Shown here piece by piece: positions 8,536 through 17,921 of a DNA stretch of 55,378 bases (positions are counted from its first letter, which is position 1; each line of letters begins with the position of its first letter). The stretch is taken from contig JAMOPJ010000017.1 in the NCBI GenBank assembly GCA_027064525.1, positions 1 to 55,378 of the forward strand. Reading direction: 5' to 3'. The position numbers and the translations under genes were made by a program. The stretch is from Archaeoglobaceae archaeon. Lineage in GTDB: Archaea; Halobacteriota; Archaeoglobi; Archaeoglobales; Archaeoglobaceae. The notes under the pieces were generated by a model, which saw only the letters and a list, made by a program, of their open reading frames with translations, did no database searches and had not been told where the DNA came from.

Positions 8536-8829
8536 ATGGGCTTGAAAATCTCAGATTTTCTGCTCTTTCAGAAGGATGGTAGTGAGCATTACACGGGCTA
8601 CGCCAACTATTTTGGAATCGAAAGGCGTGGCTGTATAATCAGAAAGACCGAAAGGAAATACGTTGTCCTCGTTGAGAATGAAGAAGGATGGACCCAGATA
8701 GGAATATTCTATCCCCAAAAGCCGATGAAGGTTAGAGGGGCTAAGGATTACGATTTGATTGGCGTTATCTGGACTCCGGAACACACGTTCTTCCTTCTAA
8801 AAGATGGAAATAGATTTCTAGGACTTTAA
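8536..8829 (+). CDS. hypothetical 97-residue beta-rich protein
   Basis: A small soluble protein with alternating hydrophobic and charged residues (KYVVLVENEEGW, HTFFLLKDGNRF) suggesting a beta sandwich or barrel. It begins at ATG 8536 after a TATA-like CTTATATTG, so it is probably nearly leaderless. The last 12 bases overlap the convergent livM gene. No family was recognised. Confidence 0.6.
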   Translation: MGLKISDFLLFQKDGSEHYTGYANYFGIERRGCIIRKTERKYVVLVENEEGWTQIGIFYPQKPMKVRGAKDYDLIGVIWTPEHTFFLLKDGNRFLGL

Positions 8830-9864
8830 TTTTTTAGCCTTCCTCTTTATAGGCTCTGTCATAATTGGTTTTTCTGGGATCAATCCTTCGGGCTTGTAGA
8901 ACAGTATCAGAAGCATGAGAACACCGAAAAGAATGTATTCGAGCCAGACGGCCTCAACCGGCAAATGCAACGCCGAAACTATGTTGCCCTTGTAGAAATC
9001 AACCAGCTCCCAAAGCGTTGCGAATATGAAAGCTCCCAACACCACACCTCTGTTATTTCCAGCACCTCCCAGCAGTATGATTAGGAACGGAAAGAATGTC
9101 CAGAATGTTCTACCGTAGTTTAGGAACGAGTCCGGCTGGACTCTCAGTGTGTAGAATGTGAGGAGAACACCGGCGATGGATGCGATTCCAGAACCCAATG
9201 CCATCGTCTTTATCCTGATCACCATTACGTTTCTACCATAAGCTTTCATGACATCCTCGTTCTCCCTCACAGCCTTTAGTAGTCTTCCGTATGGCGTGTT
9301 CACTATCCTGTTTAGAATAACGTAAACCAAAAGGGCAAGCAACAGAACTACTCCCACCAAGAAAGAATACCTCATCGAACTTGGAACGAATGCAAAGAGG
9401 TTCGGCACAGAAACTCCGTAGTAGCTTCCAACTATCGCCGGATTGTAGTAGCAGACCATCGTGAATGTTTCCGCAATGGCGAGCAGTGTTATTGCGAGGT
9501 AATCCTCCTTAAGCCTCGCACTCGGAAGGATGAAGAGAGCCCCGACTATCGTTCCGATTATCATGGCCAAAAGAAGACAAAGAACGAACAGAGCTATGCC
9601 GTAAGCTGGGTTGCTCTGAACGATGTTGTTTATCTCTCCACTTACAGCGGAGCTACCCACAACTATATCTCCATGAACGCCCATTGCCACCATTAGGATC
9701 CTCGTGACGATCCCTCCAACCACTACAGCACCGATTATCACCGAAAGGGCTTTGCCGAAGTTTGGGATTCCACAGTAGCCGTATTCCACGTTCAAGCTCA
9801 ACGAAACTATAACATACAATCCGAACCAAAGCAGGGTGTTCAGTATCAGCGACCAGACTTCCAT
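8818..9864 (-). CDS. livM: branched-chain amino acid ABC transporter permease LivM
   Basis: A polytopic membrane protein with about eight hydrophobic segments. It has the LivM hallmarks: ARLKEDYLAITLLAIAET and GRLLKAVRENEDVMKAYGRN, the cytoplasmic loop that contacts the ATPase. With LivH it forms the membrane channel of a LIV-type (HAAT) importer for branched-chain amino acids or related compounds such as amides and aromatic acids. It overlaps livH by 19 bases on the same strand. An extra extracytoplasmic stretch around residues 60-90 (GDIVVGSSAVSGEINNIV) is longer than in many bacterial homologues. Confidence 0.9.
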   Translation of the reverse strand: MEVWSLILNTLLWFGLYVIVSLSLNVEYGYCGIPNFGKALSVIIGAVVVGGIVTRILMVAMGVHGDIVVGSSAVSGEINNIVQSNPAYGIALFVLCLLLAMIIGTIVGALFILPSARLKEDYLAITLLAIAETFTMVCYYNPAIVGSYYGVSVPNLFAFVPSSMRYSFLVGVVLLLALLVYVILNRIVNTPYGRLLKAVRENEDVMKAYGRNVMVIRIKTMALGSGIASIAGVLLTFYTLRVQPDSFLNYGRTFWTFFPFLIILLGGAGNNRGVVLGAFIFATLWELVDFYKGNIVSALHLPVEAVWLEYILFGVLMLLILFYKPEGLIPEKPIMTEPIKRKAKKLKS

Positions 9865-10766
9865 CTGATCACCTTCCTCCAGTTTATTCCAGCCAAACCG
9901 CTCGGAGCCACGAGCAACGTGATCACGATTATAACAAGCGAGACGACCTTACCGTAAACCAACAAGCCGGCATTGTTGGTCAGAACAGATAGGGTGTATG
10001 TCACAAGAGACTCGGACATACCGACGATGTAACCTCCGAAGATGGCTCCGGCGATACTGCTTAAACCTCCAACTATACTCGATGCAAATATCGAGACTAT
10101 TATGAGTTCTGCCGTAGCAGGAACAATCTCCTGCTTGAATGGCAAAAGGACTCCGGCCATCGAGGCCAAAGCTCCGGACAAAAACCAGGAGAACAGCCTC
10201 GTCTTCTCAACATCAACGCCCATTATCTCAGATAGCATAGGATTCTCGACGGAAGCTCTCAAAGCGATACCGAACTTGGTTTTATACAAGAGCAGAAACA
10301 GACCGATAAGAGTTATGGCTATAACACCAAACGAGACGAGCAAAATATCTTGAACACCGAGAACGGTCTTGACAAGATAAGTAAACATGAACATCTCGCA
10401 CGGTTGCTTTATGATGCTTCCTAGGAGTCCAGAGTATATCCCTCGAAATCCAAGCAAAATTAGATCCAACGCTAACGTTGCTATCATCAGCGTAACTACG
10501 TTAGCTCCCCTCTTTATCAGCGGTTTTAAGACTATCAGATAAGTCCCAGCACCTAATAGACCACCCAAGACGAATGCTATGGGAAGCGACTGATACGGAT
10601 GGAAACCCCAGATCTTCCACATCGTCAGTGCTACGTAGGAGCCTAACACCGCAAAAGATCCTTGAGCGAAGTTCGGGACGGCTGTGGTCATGTAAGTCAG
10701 CGTCAACCCTAAAGCGAGCAGAGCCAGGAGGTTGGAGTATATCAATGCACCCTCTACTACGCCCAT
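9846..10766 (-). CDS. livH: branched-chain amino acid ABC transporter permease LivH
   Basis: A 306-residue permease with the LivH pattern: N-terminal GLTLTYMTTAVPNFAQGSF, the loop GIALRASVENPMLSEIMGVD and the IVGGLSSIAGAIFGGYIVG segment. It pairs with LivM in the inner channel. It reads leftward, whereas the binding protein and ATPases read rightward from a shared 52-base spacer, so the complete transporter is a divergent unit (livHM / livKGF). Confidence 0.9.
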   Translation of the reverse strand: MGVVEGALIYSNLLALLALGLTLTYMTTAVPNFAQGSFAVLGSYVALTMWKIWGFHPYQSLPIAFVLGGLLGAGTYLIVLKPLIKRGANVVTLMIATLALDLILLGFRGIYSGLLGSIIKQPCEMFMFTYLVKTVLGVQDILLVSFGVIAITLIGLFLLLYKTKFGIALRASVENPMLSEIMGVDVEKTRLFSWFLSGALASMAGVLLPFKQEIVPATAELIIVSIFASSIVGGLSSIAGAIFGGYIVGMSESLVTYTLSVLTNNAGLLVYGKVVSLVIIVITLLVAPSGLAGINWRKVIRWKSGR

Positions 10767-10788
10767 GCTACCGAGGTCTTAAAGAAAA

Positions 10789-10800
10789 GCTTTAAAATTT
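10789..10800 (+). promoter_or_regulatory. TATA box of livKGF
   Basis: GCTTTAAAATTT lies about 25 bases before ATG 10819, predicting a leaderless transcript. The whole livH-livK spacer is 52 bases, so leftward and rightward promoters must overlap and are likely co-regulated. Confidence 0.55.
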
Positions 10801-10818
10801 TAATGGTATCAAGCTGAT

Positions 10819-12231
10819 ATGCACAAGAGGGTGTTGGTTTGCCTATTGTTAGCAATTATCTTAGCTCCAGCAATAGCTTCGGCCGAAGAGGTTAAGACGA
10901 TAAAGATCGGAGTGCTGTGTGATCTCTCCGGCCCATTGTCAACATACGGAAACGACATAAAGAAGACCTTGAGCATTGCTGAAGAGAAGATCGACGAATA
11001 CTTCGCGAACCACAGCCTGCCTTATAAGGTGACGTTCGAGTTCGAAGATACGCAAGTCAATCCGACGATAGCCCTTCAGAAGGTTCAAACGCTATATTCG
11101 AAGGGAATAAACCTGATAATCGGACCGATGGGCAGTGGAGAGGTATCGAACATAAAGGACTACGTAACGTCGAACAAGATAATAATAATCTCGCCGTCTT
11201 CGACTGCTATTCCTCCGCTGATCGGTTGCACGAAGCCATCTGACAAGAAGTTCATATTTAGGTTTGTTGCGACGGATGACTTCCAGACGAAGGCCATCGC
11301 TGATGAGCTCGAGAATGTCGGAATAAAGGCGGTCGTGATACTCTACGTCGGTAACGCTTGGGGTAAGGGTCTATACGAGTGTATAAAGCCAAGACTCGAG
11401 AACTACAGCATAGAGATAAAGGATGTCATCCCATACGACCAGAACACCGCGGACTTTACACCATACATCCAGAAGATGACGAACGATGTTAACGATCTCC
11501 TCAAGAAGTATAAGCCGAGCGAGATTGCGATCGTGGCGTTCAGCTATGAAGAAGTAGCCAACCTCCTGTCTCAGATCCCAGACGACTCACCGCTCTTCAA
11601 CGTTCTGTGGTTCGGTTGCGATGGTTGTGCAAAGAGCAATCAGGTTTTGAATGTCGCTAAGAACAAGCCTAAGGTGATCGGAGTTGGACTCTACAGCACG
11701 CTCTTCGACTCGAAGGGGCCGGCCTATGCTGAGCTCAAGGAGGAGTATCAGAAGAGAGGATACGGAGAGTCTCCATACCAGTATGCGCTCGATGCCTACG
11801 ATGCGGCTTGGGTTCTCTGTCTTGCATACGTCGAGGTCATGAACAAGACTGGTGGAAACTATGATCCTGATCTCATGGCGGAGATTATTCCAGCAGTTAC
11901 CGAGAACTACAGCAAGGGAGTTTATGGTGTTGAGCCAGTTACGGGCTACATCAAGCTCAACGAGTGGAACGACAGAGCGAGTGGAGACTATGCGATCTGG
12001 TATGTTACGGAGAACTGCGAGTGGGGCAAGGCTGGAGTCTGGCACTACAAGAACGAAACGATAACGTGGATCCACAAGCCCACACCGCCTAAGGCGGAGA
12101 AGCCGGCTGAGGAGAAGACTCCGGCCGAAGAGGTAACGCCAGCCAAGGAGGAGAAGGGGCCAGGCTTCGAAGCGATTCTGGCGATAGCAGGATTGGCAGG
12201 AATCGCATACGTGATGAGAAGGAGAACATGA
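10819..12231 (+). CDS. livK: ABC transporter substrate-binding protein with PGF-CTERM anchor
   Basis: A 470-residue secreted binding protein. Residues 1-22 form a signal peptide (KRVLVCLLLAIILAPAIASA); the mature part starts as a type I periplasmic-binding fold (TIKIGVLCDLSGPLSTYG) and runs to about 415. A Pro/Glu/Lys-rich linker (KAEKPAEEKTPAEE) follows, then a PGF motif, a hydrophobic helix and a basic end (GPGFEAILAIAGLAGIAYVM then RRR). This is the PGF-CTERM signal processed by archaeosortase A, so the protein is probably lipid-anchored on the cell surface. It feeds LivHMGF. The ligand (branched-chain amino acids or an aromatic/organic acid) is not decidable. Confidence 0.9.
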   Translation: MHKRVLVCLLLAIILAPAIASAEEVKTIKIGVLCDLSGPLSTYGNDIKKTLSIAEEKIDEYFANHSLPYKVTFEFEDTQVNPTIALQKVQTLYSKGINLIIGPMGSGEVSNIKDYVTSNKIIIISPSSTAIPPLIGCTKPSDKKFIFRFVATDDFQTKAIADELENVGIKAVVILYVGNAWGKGLYECIKPRLENYSIEIKDVIPYDQNTADFTPYIQKMTNDVNDLLKKYKPSEIAIVAFSYEEVANLLSQIPDDSPLFNVLWFGCDGCAKSNQVLNVAKNKPKVIGVGLYSTLFDSKGPAYAELKEEYQKRGYGESPYQYALDAYDAAWVLCLAYVEVMNKTGGNYDPDLMAEIIPAVTENYSKGVYGVEPVTGYIKLNEWNDRASGDYAIWYVTENCEWGKAGVWHYKNETITWIHKPTPPKAEKPAEEKTPAEEVTPAKEEKGPGFEAILAIAGLAGIAYVMRRRT

Positions 12232-12983
12232 TCGTCCTCGAAACCCAAAACCTTTCCAAATTTTTTGACGGACTCAGAGCGCTCGACGGTGTGAACATCA
12301 AGGTCAAGAAAAAGACGATAACGCTCATAATAGGCCCTAACGGAAGCGGAAAGTCAACACTCATCAACGTCATCTCTGGATTTTACAAAGCGACATCTGG
12401 CAGGGTTATATTCGAGGGAGAAGACATAACGAACAAGCCACCCCATGAAATCTACGAGTTGGGAATCGTCAGAACATTTCAAACTCCACAACCCTTAAAG
12501 AAGCTCACGGTTCTCGAGAATCTGCTCATTGCGGAGAGACACGTTGGAGAGGGTGTTCTGAGTAGTATGAGGTATTCCAAGTGGTTGAAGCAGGAAGAGG
12601 AACTCGTCGAGAAGGCTTTTAAAATCTTGGAGTTCCTCAAGATCGACCATCTTTGGGATAGGGAATCGTTCAAACTTAGTGGTGGACAGCTCAAGCTCGT
12701 AGAAGTTGGGAGAGCTCTTATGACAAATCCAAAGCTGATAATAATGGACGAGCCGATTGCAGGAGTAGCTCCGGCCTTAGCTCACGACATCTTGGGCAGG
12801 CTTACGGAGCTAAAGAAGAGGGACATAACTTTCCTGATCGTCGAACACAGGCTCGACATAATACTTAAATACGTCGATTACGTCTATGCTATGGCCAACG
12901 GTAAGGTTATAGCTGAGGGTTTAGGGGAGGAAATAATCAACAATTCAAAGGTTATCGAGGTGTATTTGGGTGCTATGCACTGA
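12228..12983 (+). CDS. livG: branched-chain amino acid ABC transporter ATPase LivG
   Basis: A 251-residue ABC ATPase with Walker [10 protein letters not shown], the LivG-type segment [20 protein letters not shown], signature [15 protein letters not shown], Walker [14 protein letters not shown] and H-loop IVEHRLD. It overlaps livK by four bases (ATGA) and livF by 14, showing tight translational coupling. It powers import together with LivF. Confidence 0.93.
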   Translation: MIVLETQNLSKFFDGLRALDGVNIKVKKKTITLIIGPNGSGKSTLINVISGFYKATSGRVIFEGEDITNKPPHEIYELGIVRTFQTPQPLKKLTVLENLLIAERHVGEGVLSSMRYSKWLKQEEELVEKAFKILEFLKIDHLWDRESFKLSGGQLKLVEVGRALMTNPKLIIMDEPIAGVAPALAHDILGRLTELKKRDITFLIVEHRLDIILKYVDYVYAMANGKVIAEGLGEEIINNSKVIEVYLGAMH

Positions 12984-13677
12984 GAAGCTCAACGCGGGTT
13001 ATAGGGAGCTGCATATACTGTTCGATGTCGATACGAAGGTGAACGAGAAGGAGATAACGTGCGTAGTCGGGCCTAACGGTAGCGGGAAATCGACACTGCT
13101 CAAAGCTATCTTTGGCTTGGCTACGATATACTCTGGAAGGGTTGTTTTTAAGGGTGAGGAGATAACGAAAGTTCCCCCGCACGATAAGACGAAGATGGGC
13201 ATAGCTTATCTCCCGCAGACGGACAACGTATTCGTGAACCTGACTGTGGAGGAGAACCTGAAGATCGCCGGATACACGCTTGAGAGAGACGAGCTGAAGG
13301 ATAGGATCGACTTAGCATTGGAAGTTTTTCCAGAGCTCAAGTATCAGATGAAGAGAAAAGCCGGAACCTTAAGCGGTGGTGAGAGGCAGTTCTTGGCCAT
13401 TGCAACTGCTTTGGTCAGAAAAGCTGAACTGCTCATGCTCGATGAGCCCACAGCACAGCTATCTCCGAAATTCGCGGAGATAATATTTCAAAAGATCTTA
13501 GAGCTTAGGGACAGATTGGGACTGACGATTTTGCTTGTGGAGCAGAACGTCAAGAGAGCTTTGGAGATCAGCGATAGAGCATACATGCTAATAAGTGGCA
13601 GAGTGGTCTTTGAGGGGAAGGCTGAAGATCTGCTTCATCATGAGAAGTTCGAGCAGTTCTGCATAGGTTTGCAGTGA
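12970..13677 (+). CDS. livF: branched-chain amino acid ABC transporter ATPase LivF
   Basis: A 235-residue ABC ATPase: Walker [10 protein letters not shown], the LivF-type [20 protein letters not shown] segment, signature [15 protein letters not shown], Walker [14 protein letters not shown] and H-loop LVEQNVK. It is the last gene of livKGF. The stop is followed by a T-rich stretch (GATTTTTTAATATTTT), a plausible terminator, before the convergent glycosyltransferase gene. Confidence 0.93.
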   Translation: MLCTEKLNAGYRELHILFDVDTKVNEKEITCVVGPNGSGKSTLLKAIFGLATIYSGRVVFKGEEITKVPPHDKTKMGIAYLPQTDNVFVNLTVEENLKIAGYTLERDELKDRIDLALEVFPELKYQMKRKAGTLSGGERQFLAIATALVRKAELLMLDEPTAQLSPKFAEIIFQKILELRDRLGLTILLVEQNVKRALEISDRAYMLISGRVVFEGKAEDLLHHEKFEQFCIGLQ

Positions 13678-13696
13678 TTTTTTAATATTTTAATTA
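13678..13696 (+). terminator. T-rich terminator after livF
   Basis: A run of T-rich sequence directly behind the livF stop codon, in a 63-base convergent spacer. Oligo-T stretches are the usual archaeal termination signal. Confidence 0.4.
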
Positions 13697-13740
13697 TTCC
13701 CTTATATGCCTCAAATCTTATCGGATACCTTTAATATCAA

Positions 13741-15402
13741 TCACTGGATGCTTTCCAACCTCTCGCAGGTTATGTCGCTCAACCTGATGTTCAGCGAAGC
13801 TAACGAAATCCCACCTAAAGCTACGGTTATCAGGTTCTTGATCGTGTGATCTATTAAGGACACGACAAAAGCCACCCCACTGCCAACTCCAGACATCGCA
13901 AGTATTCCTGTCATCACCGCTTCATACGTTCCTATTCCTCCCGGAGTTATCGGGATCGCTTTGGCGATGTTTGCAATCGACACGGCCAAGATCACGACCG
14001 CAAAATCCGAAATGCCGAAAGCTAGCAGAATTATGTAGCAGACGAGGGAATCTATTAGCCAAATTGCTAAAGTTGTTAAAGCTACGACTGTAAACCCTTT
14101 CCTCATCGCTTTTCCCGCATCTCTAATTATCCTGCCAACTACGTTCTCCATTCTCGCGAGTGCTAACATGATTCCAAGAATCAGCATCAAAAACAGAACT
14201 GCGTAGATCGGAGTCGTTACGAGTTTATAGCAGTTCATCGCGATTATCGCAACGAACGCGAGCAATATGACTATCAAAAGATCGAACACTCTCTCCACCG
14301 TGAGTCCGCTCAGAGATTTGGAAACGGGAATATCTTTCATCCTGAATACGTAAACCCTTGCCAAATCACCGACTCTTGCAGGAATTACGACGTTTGCCAT
14401 CTGGCTTATCGCAACACCCTCAACGCAGAATCCCAGTGGGACTGAAAAACCCAACTTCGACAGGATATATTCAAACCTGTATCCCCTTATTACGAACGAA
14501 ATTATGTATATTAGAGACGCCAAAGCAACGAGTCTCAAATCCGCTTTGCTCAAGATTGAAAGATCAAATCCGCTCCAGAGTGCGAGGCAAACAAGTATAG
14601 CAACGGAGAGTAGGATTGAGAAGGCCAAGAACTTCTTCGATCTCTTGGACTCCATCCACATCCTCAAAATTTGGGCAAACATATACAAAACGTCTTTCGT
14701 GAATCGAACCTTAGTCTCCCCGCTCTGTCTCCACTTTACTGGGATTTCCTTTACTTTGAATCCTCTACGCTGAGCTAAAACCAAAATCTCCGTGTCCCAA
14801 AACCAGTGATCGTCCTTCACATCGTCAAGCAAGCTCAGAACAGCCGATTTCCTGAACGCCTTAAAACCGCACTGGTGATCTCTTAGCTTCGATCCAAGCA
14901 TGAACCTAACGAGGAAGTTGTAAACCTTAGATGCGAAATCTCTCTTGAAGGGTCTTTCCGCTTGACTTTCCTTCATCAGCCTCGAGCCGGTTGCGAAATC
15001 GTAGCCTTCCTTAATTATTGCATCTATGAGTTCCTTTAGATGCTTCATGTCCGTCGACAGATCGACATCCAAATAGGCGAGCACATCTCCTTCAGCCTGC
15101 TTGAATGCTCTAGCTAAGGCCTTTCCTCTTCCAAGCCTTTTATCCGAATGGAGATGCTTGATCTTCGGATCCTTCTTGGCGAGTTCGGCGGCTATCTTGT
15201 CTGTTCCATCCGTGGAGCCATCTTCCGCGATTATTACTTCATAGTCGTAACCCGTTTTGTCCATCCAGCGTTTAACCTCTTCTACAGCTTTTCTTATCCT
15301 TTTGGCTTCGTTGAACGCTGGAAGGACTATCGTTACCTTCACTCTCGTTAAAGCTTTCGGCTTGCTATTTAACATTTTGTTTTTCATTTTAACAAATATC
15401 AA
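13741..15402 (-). CDS. AglD-like glycosyltransferase fused to a flippase-like membrane domain
   Basis: A 553-residue two-part protein. The N-terminal 250 residues are a family 2 glycosyltransferase (VLPAFNEAKRIR, EDGSTDGT at 60-67, DVD metal site at 112-114, acceptor motif WFWDTE). The C-terminal 290 residues have several membrane spans of the lysylphosphatidylglycerol-synthase/UPF0104 family (ARVGDLARVYVFR, IPITPGGIGTYEAV). The same fusion is seen in haloarchaeal AglD, which charges dolichol phosphate with a hexose for S-layer N-glycosylation. By analogy it makes a dolichyl-phosphate sugar at the membrane; the sugar is unknown. The start could be internal (ATG at residue 6 or 10). It is convergent with livF and divergent from trkH. 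Confidence 0.8.
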   Translation of the reverse strand: MIFVKMKNKMLNSKPKALTRVKVTIVLPAFNEAKRIRKAVEEVKRWMDKTGYDYEVIIAEDGSTDGTDKIAAELAKKDPKIKHLHSDKRLGRGKALARAFKQAEGDVLAYLDVDLSTDMKHLKELIDAIIKEGYDFATGSRLMKESQAERPFKRDFASKVYNFLVRFMLGSKLRDHQCGFKAFRKSAVLSLLDDVKDDHWFWDTEILVLAQRRGFKVKEIPVKWRQSGETKVRFTKDVLYMFAQILRMWMESKRSKKFLAFSILLSVAILVCLALWSGFDLSILSKADLRLVALASLIYIISFVIRGYRFEYILSKLGFSVPLGFCVEGVAISQMANVVIPARVGDLARVYVFRMKDIPVSKSLSGLTVERVFDLLIVILLAFVAIIAMNCYKLVTTPIYAVLFLMLILGIMLALARMENVVGRIIRDAGKAMRKGFTVVALTTLAIWLIDSLVCYIILLAFGISDFAVVILAVSIANIAKAIPITPGGIGTYEAVMTGILAMSGVGSGVAFVVSLIDHTIKNLITVALGGISLASLNIRLSDITCERLESIQ

Positions 15403-15476
15403 TTATACATGTAAGATGTGGATGTGAGCTCGAAAGCCGAAAAAGTATTTAAGTAGACGGCATTTTGCCAGCGTAA

Positions 15477-16901
15477 ATGAACGCTCGGATAGTCTTCAAC
15501 TTCCTCGGAAGGATACTCTTGGGATTCTCAGCCATATTCATCCTTCCGATTATCGTTGCGATCTACTACCATGAATCCGTCACACCGTTTATCTGTTCTG
15601 CCCTTGTATCCTTACTTTGCGGTTTGATTCTGTTCTCAATGAAGCCGAAGAGTGAACTTCTCAGATACAAGGAAAGCTTCGCAATAGTCGGCCTGAGTTG
15701 GCTTCTCATTTCGATCGTTGGTGCTGTTCCCTATATCGTCAACGGGTCGAGCTTCGTGGATGGATTCTTCGAATCGATGTCCGGCTTTACGACCACCGGA
15801 GCGTCGGTATTCGATAAGCCCGAGGAGTTGCCGATGTCTATACTCTTCTGGAGGGCTATGACCCAGTGGCTCGGCGGAATCGGAATAATAATGCTTTTCG
15901 TGGTGATATTCCCTATAATGGCCAAAGGTGTTCTCTTTCAGGCTGAATATCCCGGTATAACCCTAAGCAAGCTCAAACCGAGAATAAGGGATACGGCGAT
16001 GATCCTATACGGAATTTACGTTCTGTTCACCTTTGCAGAGATCATTCTGCTTTGGATCTTGGGTGTTCCGCTCTTCGATGCAGTAACCCACGCTTTCACA
16101 ACTTTATCCACCGGAGGTTTCTCAACCCACTCGAAAAGCATCGCATTCTTCAAAAATCCGCTCGTCGAATTCGTCATAGCGATCTTCGCTATAATCGGTG
16201 GTGCAAACTTCACCGTTCACTACTATCTGCTGAGAGGGAAGTTTAGATTTGCCAAAGATCCAGAACTGTTGACATATCTTGCTATCATAGCTATCTCAAC
16301 CGCCATCATAGCGGTCTACAATCTTCCGTCATTTAGTCCGTTCGACTCCTTTAGATACTCGTTCTTCCAAGTGGCTTCGATAATAACGACCACCGGCTAT
16401 ACCACATTCGACTTCGATGCTTGGAGCGATGGAGTGAAGATGATCCTTTTGATCCTGATGTTCGTAGGCGGATGTTCTGGCTCTACTGGCGGAGGTATCA
16501 AGGTCATTAGGGTCTATATTTTACTCAAATACGCTATCGTTCAGATATTCAAATCTGCAGAGCCGAAAACAGTTAGGGCGGTGAGGATGGGCGCAAGGAC
16601 TATAAAGAGAGAGGTTGTGGAGAGCGTGGTTGCGTTCTTCATCCTTTACGTTCTCATATTCACAATATCATCACTCATCCTCGCGTTGTCTGGTTACGAT
16701 TTTCTCACATCGATTTCTGCCGTTGCGGCGTGTTTGGGCAACGTTGGTCCGGGTATGGGACTTGCTGGAGCGAGCGAAACCTACTCCACCTTTCCGGACT
16801 TTATCAAGTTGTTGCTCACCCTAAACATGTGGATAGGTAGGCTTGAGATCTACACTGTCTTAGCTTTGTTCGTTCCATCTTTCTGGCGAGAGAGGTGGTA
16901 G
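15477..16901 (+). CDS. trkH: potassium uptake protein TrkH
   Basis: A 474-residue membrane protein with the four pore-loop repeats of the TrkH/KtrB superfamily: SGFTTTGAS, TLSTGGFSTH, TTTGYTTFD and CLGNVGPGM. The glycine at each filter position is present. It mediates K+ uptake across the membrane and normally needs a TrkA NAD-binding regulator, which is not adjacent here. A TATA-like AAGTATTTAAGTAG lies at about 15449-15462, about 20 bases before ATG 15477, consistent with a leaderless mRNA. Confidence 0.93.
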   Translation: MNARIVFNFLGRILLGFSAIFILPIIVAIYYHESVTPFICSALVSLLCGLILFSMKPKSELLRYKESFAIVGLSWLLISIVGAVPYIVNGSSFVDGFFESMSGFTTTGASVFDKPEELPMSILFWRAMTQWLGGIGIIMLFVVIFPIMAKGVLFQAEYPGITLSKLKPRIRDTAMILYGIYVLFTFAEIILLWILGVPLFDAVTHAFTTLSTGGFSTHSKSIAFFKNPLVEFVIAIFAIIGGANFTVHYYLLRGKFRFAKDPELLTYLAIIAISTAIIAVYNLPSFSPFDSFRYSFFQVASIITTTGYTTFDFDAWSDGVKMILLILMFVGGCSGSTGGGIKVIRVYILLKYAIVQIFKSAEPKTVRAVRMGARTIKREVVESVVAFFILYVLIFTISSLILALSGYDFLTSISAVAACLGNVGPGMGLAGASETYSTFPDFIKLLLTLNMWIGRLEIYTVLALFVPSFWRERW

Positions 16902-16939
16902 CAAAAGTTTAACATAGCCATCCGCATAACTCCGCAAAA

Positions 16940-17686
16940 ATGAAGATTGCAGTATCGGGGAAAGGAGGAGTTGGAAAGACAACCCTTACTGCAATGCTCG
17001 CCTATCTATTCGCGAGGGATGGTTATAAAGTTACGGCTATCGATTGTGACTCATCAATAAACCTCCCGTTCGTTTTGGGGATAAGGGAGAAGATAACTCC
17101 GCTTTCCGAGCTCAAGGACATCATTCAGCAGAGAGTCGTAGCTCCGATGGGGATGTTCAAGCTCAATCCAAAAGTGGACGATATATTCGAGAAGTATTCC
17201 GTTCGAAATGAACATGGAATCAGAGTTCTCGTTTTAGGAACGATTGAGAAGGGAGGAGAGGGATGCTTCTGCCCGGAGAATGCATTTCTCAGAGCAATCC
17301 TCAGGCATGCGATATTTAAGGAGAAAGATGTCCTTCTGCTCGACATGGAAGCTGGAATCGAGCATCTCGGAAGGGGAACGGCTAAAGGAGTTGATCTGCT
17401 AATCGCTGTTGTTGAGCCCGGGCTTAGATCGATAGAAACCCTAAAGAGAATCGACAAGCTTGCGAGAGATATAGGGATAGACAGAATTGCGGTAGTGGTG
17501 AACAAATTTTCGGAAGCTTATCGCAACGTTCTTGATTTAATATGCTATCCAATACTGGGTGTAATCCCGTTCGATGAATGCTTTATAAGGGCAGATCTGG
17601 AAGGCATACCGCCTTTCGAACTCAAATGCCAAATCGAAGCTTTTGAGAAGATTAAGAACAGAATAGTTGAGATTTTAAAGGAATGA
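16940..17686 (+). CDS. CooC-like nickel-insertion ATPase
   Basis: A 248-residue MinD/ParA-type P-loop ATPase: deviant Walker A GKGGVGKTT (7-15), D-rich switch (IDCDSS), Walker B LLLDMEAGIEHLGRG and the Cys-x-Cys pair C109/C111 (GCFCPEN). The CxC motif and the EAGIEHLGRGT sequence are characteristic of CooC/AcsF, dimeric ATPases that load nickel into carbon monoxide dehydrogenase/acetyl-CoA synthase. No CODH genes are in the window, so it works in trans. It has its own start shortly after trkH and a TATA-like AGTTTAAC at about 16905. Confidence 0.88.
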   Translation: MKIAVSGKGGVGKTTLTAMLAYLFARDGYKVTAIDCDSSINLPFVLGIREKITPLSELKDIIQQRVVAPMGMFKLNPKVDDIFEKYSVRNEHGIRVLVLGTIEKGGEGCFCPENAFLRAILRHAIFKEKDVLLLDMEAGIEHLGRGTAKGVDLLIAVVEPGLRSIETLKRIDKLARDIGIDRIAVVVNKFSEAYRNVLDLICYPILGVIPFDECFIRADLEGIPPFELKCQIEAFEKIKNRIVEILKE

Positions 17687-17688
17687 TG

Positions 17689-17793
17689 TTATTCGTCGAG
17701 CCACCAATCGTCAACGGCTATGAAAGTCTCAAACTCCTTCCAAACTTCTTCTTCCTTTCCCTTTCTATCGAGCTTTCTGACGTTCATGCTCAT
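17689..17793 (-). CDS. possible 34-residue small protein
   Basis: A short frame opposite the intergenic space between cooC and the acetyltransferase: MSMNVRKLDRKGKEEEVWKE and ending FIAVDDWWLDE (or starting at the second Met, 17787). The composition is charged with a Trp-rich acidic tail. A TATA-like GCTATATATTAGC sits on the same strand at about 17829-17841, roughly 40 bases before the start. Evidence is limited to the open frame, promoter-like sequence and composition. Confidence 0.4.
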   Translation of the reverse strand: MSMNVRKLDRKGKEEEVWKEFETFIAVDDWWLDE

Positions 17794-17921
17794 TATTATG
17801 TTATGTCTGAACTTAAAGGTTTCGTGCTAATATATAGCAAGAGCATTGTGTTGCAATAGCTTTGCAATGTAGGAGAGGAAAAGGGTTAAATGTGTCTTAG
17901 GACAACCCTAATATTACAGCC
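17794..17921. promoter_or_regulatory. divergent spacer with TTGCAAT direct repeats
   Basis: Between the possible small gene and the acetyltransferase, two TTGCAAT copies lie 11 bases apart, near 17852-17870, close to one helical turn. Such spacing could form an operator for a regulator of the GNAT gene, but no known consensus is matched. The GNAT promoter would fall near 17886-17895. Confidence 0.25.

Noticed and set aside
14358-14773. Short forward frames opposite the AglD-like gene
   Set aside because: Composition (Leu/Arg/Ser-rich) and lack of a ribosome-binding site mark them as shadows.
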